A stretch of DNA of 64,000 nt from Bacteroidales bacterium (GCA_016707705.1 JADJHD010000025.1:42484-106483), one strand, 5' to 3'; counted from the first letter of the stretch, positions 16,502-25,923 are shown. Numbers and translations are program-made. The notes: a model not told the origin generated them from the letters alone.

Positions 16502-18913
16502 CTATGATTTGTTTAAGCTTTCAAGAATTTCCGATTCTTTATTTTCATTGATGACTTTGATGATAAGTGTCCGATATTGATCCTGTTGATAAAAATACCT
16601 GAGTGTTTCCAGGAAGGCGACTTTGATTTTATAATTCCAGTGCGAAGCTCCTTCCAGAAGATTCAGGATTGCATCATTATTCAGCAGGTTTAATCTCCGA
16701 AGCGCATTTGCAGCATTGATCCTGGTCTCAAATTCATAGCTTGAAGAAGTGTAATCTGCAAGTTCTTTAGAATACTTTATCTCCCCGTTTGAAATAGCAA
16801 TCTCCAGCCATGATATCCTGATATTCAGTCCTCTCCATCCGGTTTCATTTTTGGTAATATCAAGATATGTACGATATTTTTTTGGAAAGGATTTGCAAAG
16901 TTTTACAAGGGCAAGTTGAATAGTCAAATAAGCAGGGTCATTGAGCATTGAAACTATATCCTTCTCCATTTGAGCGGGGATAACTTTAAGGTTCTGAATC
17001 ACAGCAAGCCTTACCTTGTCATTTGTATCCCTGACAGCTTCCTTTAATACTGAAATTGATGCATTGGTCAGACTATCGCAAAGCTGTGCAATGATTTCCC
17101 CCTTTATCATTGAATAGGTTTCCTTGTGGTAGCGCTGGATCAGGTCTTCCTGCTTCAATTTTGAGGGCGTGTTTTTCATGGCAATCAGCGCATCATAGCG
17201 ATCAATCATTAGCTCAGCCTGAGATGCTTGCAATTTCAGTTCTTCATAGCTTCTGTTGAAACTCAGCTTTTTAATGATTCTTCTTCCCGGGTCAAATATC
17301 ACGAAGGCAATCTTTTTTGACTTGGGATTGTTTATACGGATTACTTCTGATGGTTTCCGAATCCAATTAGTTTCCTCCGTGGATGAGCCATCCACATAAT
17401 GAACCTTAATCTTCACAGGCATCTGAAAAGGACGGCTGATTTCATTGATTTCCTGTATTTGTTCAACCTGAATATGGGTAGTTCCTTTCCCATTATTATC
17501 CGTGAGAGGCTCATATTTCACCTCGAAATGAGGTTCCCCTCCCCGGTAAATCCATTCTTCAAAGAACCATTCCATTGATCTTCCTGTTGCCTTGCGGATG
17601 CATTGCAGGAAATCATAGGTCTCGGCTGTCTGGTAAGGGAAGGATTCCAGATAAAGCTTGATGGATGCCCGAAAATTCTCATCCCCAAGTACATCCCTTA
17701 GCATATCCATAACCAGTGAACCTTTGGGATACCAGCGGTTTCTGCCTCCCATATAATGTCCTACTGCATAATTGTCGTGCAAGGCGGCTTCCAGAGTTTC
17801 AGCCAGTTCCTTGTTTCTTACTTCTTCATGGTAATCCTCACCGAAGATATGTTCTTCAAACCGCTTGGCCCAATAAGTAGCGAAGGTTTCAGTCAGCCAG
17901 AGGTCCTTTCCCTTCAGATGTGAGATATAGTTTCCAAACCATTGATGCGCCAACTCATGTGAGTTAACATTAACATAGTTTCTCCCGAGATATCCTCTCT
18001 TGTCAACCATGAGATAATCTCCAAAAATGGTCGCGGTAGTGGTCTCCATTGCTCCATACATATAATCAACTACAGGAGATTCACGATAGAGTTCGTATGG
18101 ATAGTTTAATCCGAACTGATCTTCAAAGAAGTCAAACATTCGGGTAGTATACCTGAAGGTGGGTTCAACATGATCTTTCCAGTCGGGGTAATACCAGAAC
18201 TCAAGCGGCAATCCTCTTGCAGTTGATAAATTGGTGTATTCCATATCCCCAACCACCATACAGGTTGAAAAGAAGGGGTGGGGACTCTTCATTGCATATT
18301 GCCAGGTTCTGGTTCCATCCGGATTGTCAATGATTCCTTCCCTGATACCATTAGAATATACTTTTAGAGCTTTCTCAATGGTAACCTGCATGTTTACAGT
18401 AATGATTCCCGGGAAGAAAGGAATCCAGTGATCAGGACGATGAGCCCAGATTTGTTTCCTTTTCAGTTGTTTCGGGTCATTCCATCCTATAAAATATAGT
18501 CCTTCAGTTGGTTTTGATTTATACTCGAAAGCAAGTGAATGCTTGCTTCCACGCTTGAATTCACCCGGAAATCTGATATTTGCAGAACCTCCAGAGACAG
18601 AATAAGAGCAGGCAGATCCATCAAGCAAAACTGAACTGATTTTCAGTTCCGGAACATTGAAAATAATGGAATCTGAAGAAGTGCTGAGCATGCTGAACTG
18701 AAATACAGCCCTGCCATCTACAAGTGTATCATAGGGTTGGATAAGCAGTTTGGCATCAAGATGTTCAAGTTTTATATTGTAGTCGGGATAGATATAGGAG
18801 GCATCATAGGGGTAGCTGACTGCTTTTTCCTGAGCTTGTGTTTGCGTGCAAAAGAATAAAATCAGAAGATGAAAAAGCAGACTTGTTTTGACCTTAGAAT
18901 AGTAAAGATGCAT
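16502..18913 (-). CDS. Secreted M1-family metallo-aminopeptidase
   Basis: The signal peptide SLLFHLLILFFCTQTQAQ follows a short basic N-terminus. M1 features follow: a beta-sandwich N-domain, the substrate-binding GAMETTTATIF near 285, the zinc site HELAHQWFGN near 315-324 and the downstream Glu in ETFATYWAKRFEE. The last 230 residues form HEAT-like helices. It removes N-terminal residues from peptides outside the cytoplasm. I use the ATG at 18911-18913, because the earlier one at 18964 would place 17 residues before the signal peptide and lies next to the probable transcription start. It is not operonic with comEC (336-bp gap). Confidence 0.88.
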   Translation of the reverse strand: MHLYYSKVKTSLLFHLLILFFCTQTQAQEKAVSYPYDASYIYPDYNIKLEHLDAKLLIQPYDTLVDGRAVFQFSMLSTSSDSIIFNVPELKISSVLLDGSACSYSVSGGSANIRFPGEFKRGSKHSLAFEYKSKPTEGLYFIGWNDPKQLKRKQIWAHRPDHWIPFFPGIITVNMQVTIEKALKVYSNGIREGIIDNPDGTRTWQYAMKSPHPFFSTCMVVGDMEYTNLSTARGLPLEFWYYPDWKDHVEPTFRYTTRMFDFFEDQFGLNYPYELYRESPVVDYMYGAMETTTATIFGDYLMVDKRGYLGRNYVNVNSHELAHQWFGNYISHLKGKDLWLTETFATYWAKRFEEHIFGEDYHEEVRNKELAETLEAALHDNYAVGHYMGGRNRWYPKGSLVMDMLRDVLGDENFRASIKLYLESFPYQTAETYDFLQCIRKATGRSMEWFFEEWIYRGGEPHFEVKYEPLTDNNGKGTTHIQVEQIQEINEISRPFQMPVKIKVHYVDGSSTEETNWIRKPSEVIRINNPKSKKIAFVIFDPGRRIIKKLSFNRSYEELKLQASQAELMIDRYDALIAMKNTPSKLKQEDLIQRYHKETYSMIKGEIIAQLCDSLTNASISVLKEAVRDTNDKVRLAVIQNLKVIPAQMEKDIVSMLNDPAYLTIQLALVKLCKSFPKKYRTYLDITKNETGWRGLNIRISWLEIAISNGEIKYSKELADYTSSSYEFETRINAANALRRLNLLNNDAILNLLEGASHWNYKIKVAFLETLRYFYQQDQYRTLIIKVINENKESEILESLNKS

Positions 18914-18968
18914 ATTTTTCTTGCTTAAGTCGGGATTAATAATCAGGCTGATTTGATGCCTCAATTCT

Positions 18969-18976
18969 CAAAAGTA
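18969..18976 (-). promoter_or_regulatory. Bacteroidetes -7 element (TACTTTTG) for the aminopeptidase gene
   Basis: On the minus strand TACTTTTG fits TAnnTTTG, with a TTTC 18 bases upstream as a weak -33 box. It supports the start codon at 18913. Confidence 0.42.
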
Positions 18977-19139
18977 CGATTTATTTGGTGAGCCGGAAAT
19001 TCAGATTGATGCAGAAATTTCTTTCCGGGTCTAGTGATTTCATTGATTTTCATACATTCGCATTCAGAGTTCAGGTACTAATAAAATCTTCACTTAATTA
19101 GCAATTATCCCAATTTAAAAACTATAATTAACGAATGTA

Positions 19140-20264
19140 ATGGTATACAGAGGTTTGATTTTCTGCATCTTAATTTCCCTTTCAATTTCTGTATATGCTC
19201 AGCATAAGTTTAAGGCAGCATACATCATTAACAATTCAGGAGACACACTGTTGGGGACAGGTGCGATGGGGAAATCGCAGGATTATGCTTTATTCAGGCA
19301 AATTGGATCCTCAGACTTGAAGAAAATCAATCCGGGTGAGATCAAAGCCTTCAGGGAAGATGAGGGTAAGTATTATGTTTCAGGAATAGTTTGGACTGAG
19401 GACAGCCTCCTTCAGCCAAAGTTTCTTGAATATCTTGTTAAGGGGAAAATCAGTCTTTTCAGTATCTCCAAATACGACAGATTTTTTATTCAAAAGCAGG
19501 AGGATTCGCTTATTGAGTTACCACATAGCATCAAAGCCTATTCTGACCGCTATGCGCCGGCACATGCATACAGGGATACCAGCGGGAAAGCGGGAACCAG
19601 CACCCTCGATCTGTCGAAGGAATATAATATACAGGACATGAGGTATATAGGGGTCCTGAAATATTATATGCAGGATGCTCCTCAGTTGAATTCAAAGCTC
19701 GAGAACATGGGCTTGCCCAAACAAAGGGAACTGGTGAAACTGATGAATGATTACCATAAGGCTGTATGCTCTGACTGGGCATGTGTCAATTATTCAAAGG
19801 TAATTCCCGATGCAAGGTTTACCCTTGAACTTTATTCAGGAATGAGTCGTCACAATGATTATTACACAACACACTATGGGGTGATGGTCCATTATTGGGA
19901 ACCCTTGCTTAGTACTAAACTTTATCTAAAAACCGGACTTCTTTATGCGCAAACGCCCTATTTTAAGCGTAATTTCTATATGAATCCTAAGTATAATTAT
20001 CATCTCAGAATACCATTGAGTATCTATTACGCATTCGGAAACGGCTCATTCAAACCAACAATAGGCTTTGGATGGCCTACCGGATTGTTTACTATAAGTT
20101 CACTGGAAGTTGGATTTCAGTATTCTGTTACCAAGAAATTCGGGATAAATGCAACTGCTTCAATGGATGCTTTGCAAGCCTGGGTTCAACACAGGCAACG
20201 GAGGTTATTCGATAATACTTTTGGACATTCCATCAATGCAGGATTGCTCTATAAACTGCATTAA
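19140..20264 (+). CDS. Exported protein of unknown function, probable outer-membrane part
   Basis: A signal peptide (GLIFCILISLSISVYAQ) is followed by a domain of about 170 residues beginning HKFKAAYIINNSGDTLLGT, rich in beta strands. The last 130 residues alternate aromatic and polar residues (FTLELYSGMSRHNDYY, TIGFGWPTGLF, AGLLYKLH) in the manner of a small outer-membrane beta barrel. I recognise this general layout from Bacteroidetes exported proteins but cannot name a family. It is a single gene, divergent from the aminopeptidase and convergent with the adenylate kinase. Confidence 0.75.
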   Translation: MVYRGLIFCILISLSISVYAQHKFKAAYIINNSGDTLLGTGAMGKSQDYALFRQIGSSDLKKINPGEIKAFREDEGKYYVSGIVWTEDSLLQPKFLEYLVKGKISLFSISKYDRFFIQKQEDSLIELPHSIKAYSDRYAPAHAYRDTSGKAGTSTLDLSKEYNIQDMRYIGVLKYYMQDAPQLNSKLENMGLPKQRELVKLMNDYHKAVCSDWACVNYSKVIPDARFTLELYSGMSRHNDYYTTHYGVMVHYWEPLLSTKLYLKTGLLYAQTPYFKRNFYMNPKYNYHLRIPLSIYYAFGNGSFKPTIGFGWPTGLFTISSLEVGFQYSVTKKFGINATASMDALQAWVQHRQRRLFDNTFGHSINAGLLYKLH

Positions 20265-20364
20265 ATCAATTGTGTCCTAAAGGCTTAATCTTTTATCTTC
20301 AATACAGGTTATTGTTCTGGTGTTTTCGTAGTTGTTTTTTGAAGGAATGAAGTAAAAACTCAGA

Positions 20365-21534
20365 TTATCTCATACTTCTGATCCCATTCTCAATTACTTC
20401 GGAGATGCGTGTGAATACTTCCTCAAAATCGCCCATGCCATTTACCTTGGTAACCCCATGCAATTGATTGTATTTTTCAATTACCGGGACGGTTTTAGTT
20501 TCATGCTCATGCAGCCTTTTCACAATTTTAGAAGTGCTGTTGTCGTAGGGCATGCAGCTGTCGGTCTTGCTTCTGGCATCCAGTCGGCTGATCAGTTCAA
20601 GGGTTGGTACCTCGATTTCGATTATCTGTGATAGAGAAGAACCATGTTTTCTGAGAAGTCCGTCCAGAATATAGGATTGCACAAGTGTTCTGGGATATCC
20701 CTTGAAGATAAAGCCCTTTATTTCCTTGCTGTTAGCCAGTTTTTTCTCAATCAGTTGAACCACAATCTCATCAGGCACCAGTTGCCCGTTTTCATAGAGT
20801 TCAGTGATTTTCTTGCCGGTTTCGGTATGCATTCTGATCTCCTGATCCAGCATGGCTCCGGTGGCAACATATTCAAGTCCGAAATGCTTGGCCAGTGCTT
20901 TCCCCTGCGATCCTCGCCCTGAGCCCGGATACCCGAACAATACAACGTTGAAAAGGCTTTTGCTGAGTTCCTGACTGATAATAGCAGTGATCTGCTCATG
21001 CACCTTTTCAATGGAAGCAGTTCCGTCTACCTCCCTGTATATGCCTTTATCCTTGTAGAATTGAAGAACAGGCAGAGTTTTCTGATTGTATTCATGCAGC
21101 CTGTTCCTGATTACTTGCTCATTATCATCAGAACGTCCGGATGTTTTGCCCCTGTTCAGCAATCGGCTGACTGACTCTTCTTCAGGGACGTTTAAACTGA
21201 TCAGACAATTCAATGAGGTGTGTAGCTTTATCATCAGTCCTTCAAGGATATAGGCCTGAATGTAGGTTCTTGGAAACCCGTCAAAAAGAAACCCATTGGA
21301 TCCGGGGTTTTCAGTAATGGTTTTCTCAATAATCTGGACGATAATTTCATCCGGAACCAGCCCTCCCGAAGCTATAATGCTCTGAGCTTCGTTACCGAGT
21401 TTACTCTTCGCAGCCATCTCTTTACGGAGCAGATCACCTGTTGAAATGTAATAGAGATTGTATTTCCTGACTAGGAATTCTGACTGGGTGCCTTTTCCTG
21501 CTCCCGGAGGGCCAAAAAGTGCTATGTTCAGCAT
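20365..21534 (-). CDS. adk: Tandem adenylate kinase with degraded second domain
   Basis: Two adenylate-kinase units sit head to tail. Residues 1-190 are complete: P-loop GPPGAGKG (8-15), STGDLLR, DGFPRT and GRSDD, with a short LID. The linker begins near 192. The second unit (about 196-389) keeps the fold but not the active site: the P-loop is GYPGSGRG with Arg for the essential Lys, TGDLLR became TGAMLDQ, and DGFPR became KGYPR. Adenylate kinase interconverts ATP, AMP and ADP in the cytoplasm. The second half is therefore probably regulatory or structural. Bacterial Adk is normally about 215 residues. The gene stands alone beside a repeat-filled gap. Confidence 0.92.
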   Translation of the reverse strand: MLNIALFGPPGAGKGTQSEFLVRKYNLYYISTGDLLRKEMAAKSKLGNEAQSIIASGGLVPDEIIVQIIEKTITENPGSNGFLFDGFPRTYIQAYILEGLMIKLHTSLNCLISLNVPEEESVSRLLNRGKTSGRSDDNEQVIRNRLHEYNQKTLPVLQFYKDKGIYREVDGTASIEKVHEQITAIISQELSKSLFNVVLFGYPGSGRGSQGKALAKHFGLEYVATGAMLDQEIRMHTETGKKITELYENGQLVPDEIVVQLIEKKLANSKEIKGFIFKGYPRTLVQSYILDGLLRKHGSSLSQIIEIEVPTLELISRLDARSKTDSCMPYDNSTSKIVKRLHEHETKTVPVIEKYNQLHGVTKVNGMGDFEEVFTRISEVIENGIRSMR

Positions 21535-21625
21535 ATATGGAAGAATAAGATTGTTTAGATAATATGTTTATCAAATTTATATGAAATACTTAGAAACTGT
21601 CTATAATTATTTGGAAGGCAAAAAA

Positions 21626-21683
21626 GAATTCATCTGCTGGCTGGTGGACAGAATTCATCCGCCGGCTGGCGGACAGAATTCAG
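21626..21683. repeat. 25-bp tandem repeat containing a GC palindrome
   Basis: Two 25-bp units (21626-21650, 21651-21675) start with GAATTCAT and end with GGACA; a third partial unit (GAATTCAG) follows. The units differ at three C/T positions. The second contains the near-palindrome TCCGCCGGCTGGCGGA (21658-21673), whose exact reverse complement recurs at 21794-21809. Confidence 0.8.
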
Positions 21684-21720
21684 AATAGATAAATGGAACC
21701 ATTAATGGGAAAATTATTTT

Positions 21721-21845
21721 ATCCGCCCAAGCGGATGGTTCCTGCCTTCTGGATTCTGACTCCTGACTCCTGACTCCTGGATTCTGACTCCTGTCCGCCA
21801 GCCGGCGGATGGCTTCTGTCCGCCTAAGCCGATGACTCCTGGATT
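21721..21845. repeat. Heptanucleotide array flanked by GC palindromes
   Basis: Six tandem 7-base units of GACTCCT/GGATTCT type run from 21751 to 21792. They are bordered on the left by ATCCGCCCAAGCGGAT (21721-21736) and on the right by TCCGCCAGCCGGCGGA (21794-21809); GTCCGCCTAAGCCGAT and further GACTCCT/GGATTCC units follow. Confidence 0.75.
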
Positions 21846-21886
21846 CCTTTGGTAATAGTGTTTTTAGACAATCTCCAATAGTTCTA

Positions 21887-21925
21887 TAAAAAAAACATCC
21901 CGGATTGTTGACTAACCGGGACGTT
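21887..21925 (-). terminator. Terminator of the TPR lipoprotein gene
   Basis: Minus-strand ACGTCCCGG and CCGGGATGT pair around a 12-base loop and are followed by eight T, 23 bases past the stop codon. Confidence 0.85.
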
Positions 21926-21947
21926 TATATTTCAGAGAAACTATTTT

Positions 21948-23027
21948 CTATTTGCAGTATTTATCAAGCATAGCTTTTGCAGAGCGGTTACCCATCGATG
22001 CTGCCTTACGCCAGTCGGGGCACATTTTCTGATCTCCAATAAAATAATGAACAGCCCCGCGATTATAGTAAGCGTCTGAATTCTTTGGATCCAGTTCAAT
22101 AGCCTTGTCGAAATCCGACATAGCCTGAGTATAGCTCTTCAGTTGCACATAACAATTGCCCCTGTTCATATAGCTCATAACATCCTTTGGTGACAACCCG
22201 ATTGCTTTTGTAAAGCAGTCAACTGCAGCTTCAAAATCACCCAGTGCAGCCAGTGATGTTCCTTTATTGTAGACAAATAATGCGTAATCAGGATTGTAAA
22301 TGATGGCTGAATCATAATCCAGGATTGCTTCCTTGTGGAATCCCTGTTTGGCTTTTTCTACTCCCATAAAATTCCATGCATCAGGGAAATTCTTTCTTAT
22401 TTTGACAGCCTTGTCAAAATCCATAAGCGCTTTTCCTGATTGTCCGATATCACTTAACATCTTTCCCCTGTAATAATAATAGAGGGCTTCATCTCCCTTA
22501 TTCGCAATTGCATTGTTAATGTCCTCCATTGCACCGGTAGGATTTCCGGATTCTATTCTGGCCTTCGAACGATAGAAATAAGCATTGTAGTTTCTGGGAT
22601 TCTTTTTAATAGCTGCCGTAAAATCGACAATAGCACCTGCCAGATCTCCAGCCTGAGCCTTTTTAAGTCCATCCATTAATTCCTGGGGGCGAAAAGGATT
22701 TACCCTTATTGGACTAACTGGTCCTTGCTGGCCTTTTTGATTGGCGGCATTAATAGTTCCGGCTTTTACAATCTTGCTTTGAGTTTCTGGATCCTGAGGA
22801 CCGGCTTTTTCATCCGACATGGTTTGTACGGCCTGACTCCAGCTGGTATCCAGTTGAACAGTATTTTTTCGAACTGAGTCAGGAATGATTGTCCTGCTTG
22901 TATCCGGGGCTTGGGTATTTACCGAATCAGTTGAAGCTTCAGTTGAATTTGCAGGGCTATGGCTGCATGCCGTAATGGCAATTGCAACAGTTGTCAGTGC
23001 TAAGTAATTCATAAATGGGTTCACCAT
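21948..23027 (-). CDS. TPR-repeat lipoprotein
   Basis: A short hydrophobic leader ends in the lipobox-like AITAC, so Cys21 (counting from 23027) is probably lipidated; the ATG at 23010-23012 is an alternative start that shortens the leader. A Ser/Thr/Pro/Gln-rich linker of about 90 residues follows. Residues about 115-345 contain six or seven tetratricopeptide units (for example YNAYFYRSKARIESGNPTGA and DAYYNRGAVHYFIGD). TPR lipoproteins serve as protein-binding scaffolds at the envelope. The partner is unknown. The gene follows lpxB by 14 bases on the same strand. Confidence 0.85.
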   Translation of the reverse strand: MVNPFMNYLALTTVAIAITACSHSPANSTEASTDSVNTQAPDTSRTIIPDSVRKNTVQLDTSWSQAVQTMSDEKAGPQDPETQSKIVKAGTINAANQKGQQGPVSPIRVNPFRPQELMDGLKKAQAGDLAGAIVDFTAAIKKNPRNYNAYFYRSKARIESGNPTGAMEDINNAIANKGDEALYYYYRGKMLSDIGQSGKALMDFDKAVKIRKNFPDAWNFMGVEKAKQGFHKEAILDYDSAIIYNPDYALFVYNKGTSLAALGDFEAAVDCFTKAIGLSPKDVMSYMNRGNCYVQLKSYTQAMSDFDKAIELDPKNSDAYYNRGAVHYFIGDQKMCPDWRKAASMGNRSAKAMLDKYCK

Positions 23028-23041
23028 ATTTAAATCTGAGG

Positions 23042-24151
23042 TTATTTATTTACAGTTTCAACAATTAGTTTGGCAGCTTTTGAAGAGGCTCCCTGTTCAC
23101 CGAGTTTAATTTTCATCTCTGCATAATCACCGGTCAATTTTTCCCTGTGTTTTTTGTCTTCAAGAATAAGCCTTAATTCCTTTTCAACAGCACGGTGAGT
23201 ATATTTGTATTGAATGAGTTCAGTCACTGCTTTTCTGTCAAGCACTAAATTAACCAGTGAGATAAATTCAACTTTCACCAGCATCCATGCAAGCAGTGCA
23301 GTAAGAGGACTCGTCCTGTAACATACAACCTGAGGAGTGTCCAAAAGTGCAGTTTCAAGGGTTGCTGTGCCTGAGGTTACCAGCGCGGCTTCAGAATGTG
23401 AAAGCAGATTATAGGTTTCACCAATTATCACCCTGATATCGTTCTTTTCAGTAAAATGCTTATAATATTTTGGACCCAGTGAATTAACACCAGCTATCAC
23501 AAACTGATATTGGGGGAAGTTGGGGATAATACTGAGCATGGTAGGCAGAATCCGTTTAATCTCTTGTTTCCGGCTTCCTGGTACCAGGGTTATCAGTGGC
23601 TTTTCACCAAGATTGAACTCAGTTTTGAAATTTGGATCAGGAGTGAAATCACCTATCGTATCCAGCAGTGGATGTCCTGTGAATTCTACATGATAGCCAA
23701 ATTTCGCATGGAAATCCTTTTCAAAAGGAAGTACCACAAAGGCAAGGTCTGTAATTCTGTGGATATTGTGAACCCTGCTTTGTCTCCATGCCCACACCTG
23801 TGGTGAAATGTAATAAATCACCTTAATGCCCTTGTCGTGGACGTATTTGGCAATGCGAAGGTTAAATCCCGGATAATCGACCAGTATAACTGCATCCGGC
23901 TTCCATTGGTCAATATCATCCTTGCAAAATCGTATGTTCCTGAGGATTGTCCGAAGGTTCAGCAACACCTCAAGAAATCCCATGAAGGCGAGGTCCTTGT
24001 AGTGCTTGACAATTACTCCGCCAGCCTTTTCCATGCGGTCACCTCCCCAGCATCGGAATTCAGATCCGGGCATGAGTTTGCTGATCTCACGAATCAGTTT
24101 TGACCCATGCAGGTCACCTGAAGCTTCTCCTGCTATAACATAGAATTTCAT
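23042..24151 (-). CDS. lpxB: Lipid-A-disaccharide synthase
   Basis: The 369-residue protein matches LpxB (GT19) along its whole length: AGEASGDLHGSKLI at the N-terminus, WGGDRMEKAGG, VILVDYPGFNLRIAKYV, YISPQVWAWRQSRV, FVVLPFEKDFH, EFTGHPLLD, LVPGSRKQEI and SGTATLETALL with PQVVCYRTSPLTA. It joins UDP-2,3-diacylglucosamine to lipid X to form the lipid A disaccharide at the inner membrane. It shows that the organism has an outer membrane with lipid A. It forms a run with a small membrane protein and surE upstream. Confidence 0.97.
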   Translation of the reverse strand: MKFYVIAGEASGDLHGSKLIREISKLMPGSEFRCWGGDRMEKAGGVIVKHYKDLAFMGFLEVLLNLRTILRNIRFCKDDIDQWKPDAVILVDYPGFNLRIAKYVHDKGIKVIYYISPQVWAWRQSRVHNIHRITDLAFVVLPFEKDFHAKFGYHVEFTGHPLLDTIGDFTPDPNFKTEFNLGEKPLITLVPGSRKQEIKRILPTMLSIIPNFPQYQFVIAGVNSLGPKYYKHFTEKNDIRVIIGETYNLLSHSEAALVTSGTATLETALLDTPQVVCYRTSPLTALLAWMLVKVEFISLVNLVLDRKAVTELIQYKYTHRAVEKELRLILEDKKHREKLTGDYAEMKIKLGEQGASSKAAKLIVETVNK

Positions 24152-24165
24152 AGAATGAGCTCCTG

Positions 24166-24477
24166 TTAGATAGGTAGGTTAAACGGATGTCCGTGAACAA
24201 AAATGAAGAACAATGCCATCTCCAGCACTGTGAGAATCAGAACCCCTTTACCTGTTTTCTCAAGACGTGCCCTGACTATGTAATACCTCATCACCAGTAG
24301 ATTGGGAATGAGACACAGCAGAAATAATCCTGAATCATAGAATGTCAGGTTTTGAGATGAATACAACGCTAAGCGTCCTGCAGGAATTATCAGGCAGGCT
24401 GCCAGTACCGGGATCAGTATTCCAAGAATAAGTCCGGTTGGATAATCATCTCTTTGCAAATATTGCTTCAGGCTCAT
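24166..24477 (-). CDS. Small integral membrane protein
   Basis: A 103-residue protein with three predicted membrane helices (about residues 15-35, 48-65 and 78-96). It lies between surE and lpxB with gaps of 19 and 14 bases, so it is co-transcribed with them. Placement beside lpxB suggests an envelope role, but no family motif is visible. Confidence 0.7.
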   Translation of the reverse strand: MSLKQYLQRDDYPTGLILGILIPVLAACLIIPAGRLALYSSQNLTFYDSGLFLLCLIPNLLVMRYYIVRARLEKTGKGVLILTVLEMALFFIFVHGHPFNLPI

Positions 24478-24496
24478 ATCAGAGTCGGTTTATGGG

Positions 24497-25261
24497 CTAA
24501 AACTTCCAGGAATTCAGGATCTCAATGGCATGATGGGCTGTGAGGTCAATCTGGGTTGGGACAATCGATACATAGTTATTGCGTATCGCCCACTGATCTG
24601 TATCTTCTCCGGCATCCTTATCAACAAACTGACCCTGAAGCCAATAGTAATTTCTTCGATGCGGGTCTTTGCGTTCATCAAAACTTTCATCCCAGATAGC
24701 CTTTCCCTGGCGGGCAACCTTGATACCCTTGATGGGTGATCCATTCTTTTCGGGGAAGTTGACATTCAGGCAGGTTCCGGGTAGTAGTCCGTGCTCAAGA
24801 ACATTCAGGGAGATCTTCTCAATGAAAGGGCCACAATGACTGAAGTCGGCATGATAGGAATAATCATTCAAGGAGAATCCTATGGCCGGAATATCTTCCA
24901 TGGCACCTTCGATAACAGCAGCCATTGTACCTGAATAAAGCACATTAATGGATGAATTGGAACCATGGTTGATTCCGGATACAATAAGGTCGGGATTTGC
25001 CTTCAGAATAACTTTCTGTCCAAGTTTTACACAGTCAACAGGTGTGCCGCTGCAACTGTACTCCTTGTACCCGGGTTCATTGGCAATCTCATGAATGCGA
25101 AGCGGGGTTTGAATAGTCACTGCATGTGCCATTCCTGATTGTGGCTTGTCGGGTGCAACAATAACCAGATCTCCCAATTTGCGCATTACTTCAATCAAAT
25201 AGCGCAATCCAGGAGCGAATATACCGTCGTCGTTGGTAATCAGTATTTTAGGCTTACTCAT
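24497..25261 (-). CDS. surE: 5'/3'-nucleotidase SurE
   Basis: Typical SurE of 254 residues. The metal-binding ILITNDDGIFAPGL is at the N-terminus, followed by VVAPDKPQSGMAHAVT, YSCSGTPVDCVKLG, DLIVSGINHGSN and YSGTMAAVIEGA, and a dimer-forming C-terminal extension. It removes phosphate from nucleoside monophosphates with a divalent metal in the cytoplasm. It lies five bases from the DUF502 gene and runs into the lpxB group. Confidence 0.97.
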   Translation of the reverse strand: MSKPKILITNDDGIFAPGLRYLIEVMRKLGDLVIVAPDKPQSGMAHAVTIQTPLRIHEIANEPGYKEYSCSGTPVDCVKLGQKVILKANPDLIVSGINHGSNSSINVLYSGTMAAVIEGAMEDIPAIGFSLNDYSYHADFSHCGPFIEKISLNVLEHGLLPGTCLNVNFPEKNGSPIKGIKVARQGKAIWDESFDERKDPHRRNYYWLQGQFVDKDAGEDTDQWAIRNNYVSIVPTQIDLTAHHAIEILNSWKF

Positions 25262-25266
25262 TTAAT

Positions 25267-25899
25267 TTAGGATAATGGTTGATTTGTTTCTTCTGTGCCT
25301 GAATTCTCCTGCGATTTCTGATGGGTATCAGGAATACTGGTCACCCCGGCGGTTACAATAAACTTCATTACTTCAGTGGGTGGGGCATCAATCGGTCTTA
25401 CGTTTTCAATCGGCACTATGAAGAGATTTCCTGAAAAGTTATAGGAGTGGGGGAGGTACACTGCGACCTTGTTCCCACTGATTCCCATCTTGCTTAAATC
25501 ATGTTGTGTAATGAATCCAAGCTTCTCAAGATCGGCATCCTTGCTCACCTTTACCAGAACGGGTTCAGTAAATTTCTTGTCCTTGCCAACAAATGCCGAC
25601 ATAAAATCCTTGATGGAGGTATAGATGATTTTAACGAGAGGTGCCTGACTGATTAATTTATCCAGGGCACTGATAAATGGTTTGAACAGTATGGTGCTAC
25701 CCATTAATCCTATCAATGTAATGGTTACCAGAATTATGAGCAATCCCAGCCCCGGGACTTTAAACCCAATCAGGCTGGTGAGCCATCTAATCAGCAGTCC
25801 ATCCACAAATTCGAACAGCATCACCAGTGCATATACTGTTATAGCAAGCGGAGCTATAAGAATTAGTCCCTGAAGGAAATAGCGAATGATTTTAGCCAT
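25267..25899 (-). CDS. DUF502-family inner-membrane protein
   Basis: Two N-terminal membrane helices (IIRYFLQGLILIAPLAITVYAL and a second near 50-70) precede a soluble domain with the DUF502 features PLVKIIYTSIKDFMSAFVG and VAVYLPHSYNFSGNLFIVP. I start at ATG 25897-25899, because the next in-frame ATG (25926) overlaps the likely -7 element. Function of the family is unknown. It leads the run DUF502, surE, small membrane protein, lpxB, TPR lipoprotein. Confidence 0.88.
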   Translation of the reverse strand: MAKIIRYFLQGLILIAPLAITVYALVMLFEFVDGLLIRWLTSLIGFKVPGLGLLIILVTITLIGLMGSTILFKPFISALDKLISQAPLVKIIYTSIKDFMSAFVGKDKKFTEPVLVKVSKDADLEKLGFITQHDLSKMGISGNKVAVYLPHSYNFSGNLFIVPIENVRPIDAPPTEVMKFIVTAGVTSIPDTHQKSQENSGTEETNQPLS

Positions 25900-25923
25900 G
25901 AAGGAATTTGAAAAATTGGATTG

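Larger units (their letters stand above)
21535..21947. other. Repeat-filled intergenic region
   Basis: This 413-bp gap between two minus-strand genes contains a possible adk -7 element (TAAATTTG on the minus strand, 21572-21579), a 25-bp tandem repeat, GC-rich palindromes, heptanucleotide arrays and the terminator of the TPR gene. There is no credible coding frame. Confidence 0.7.
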
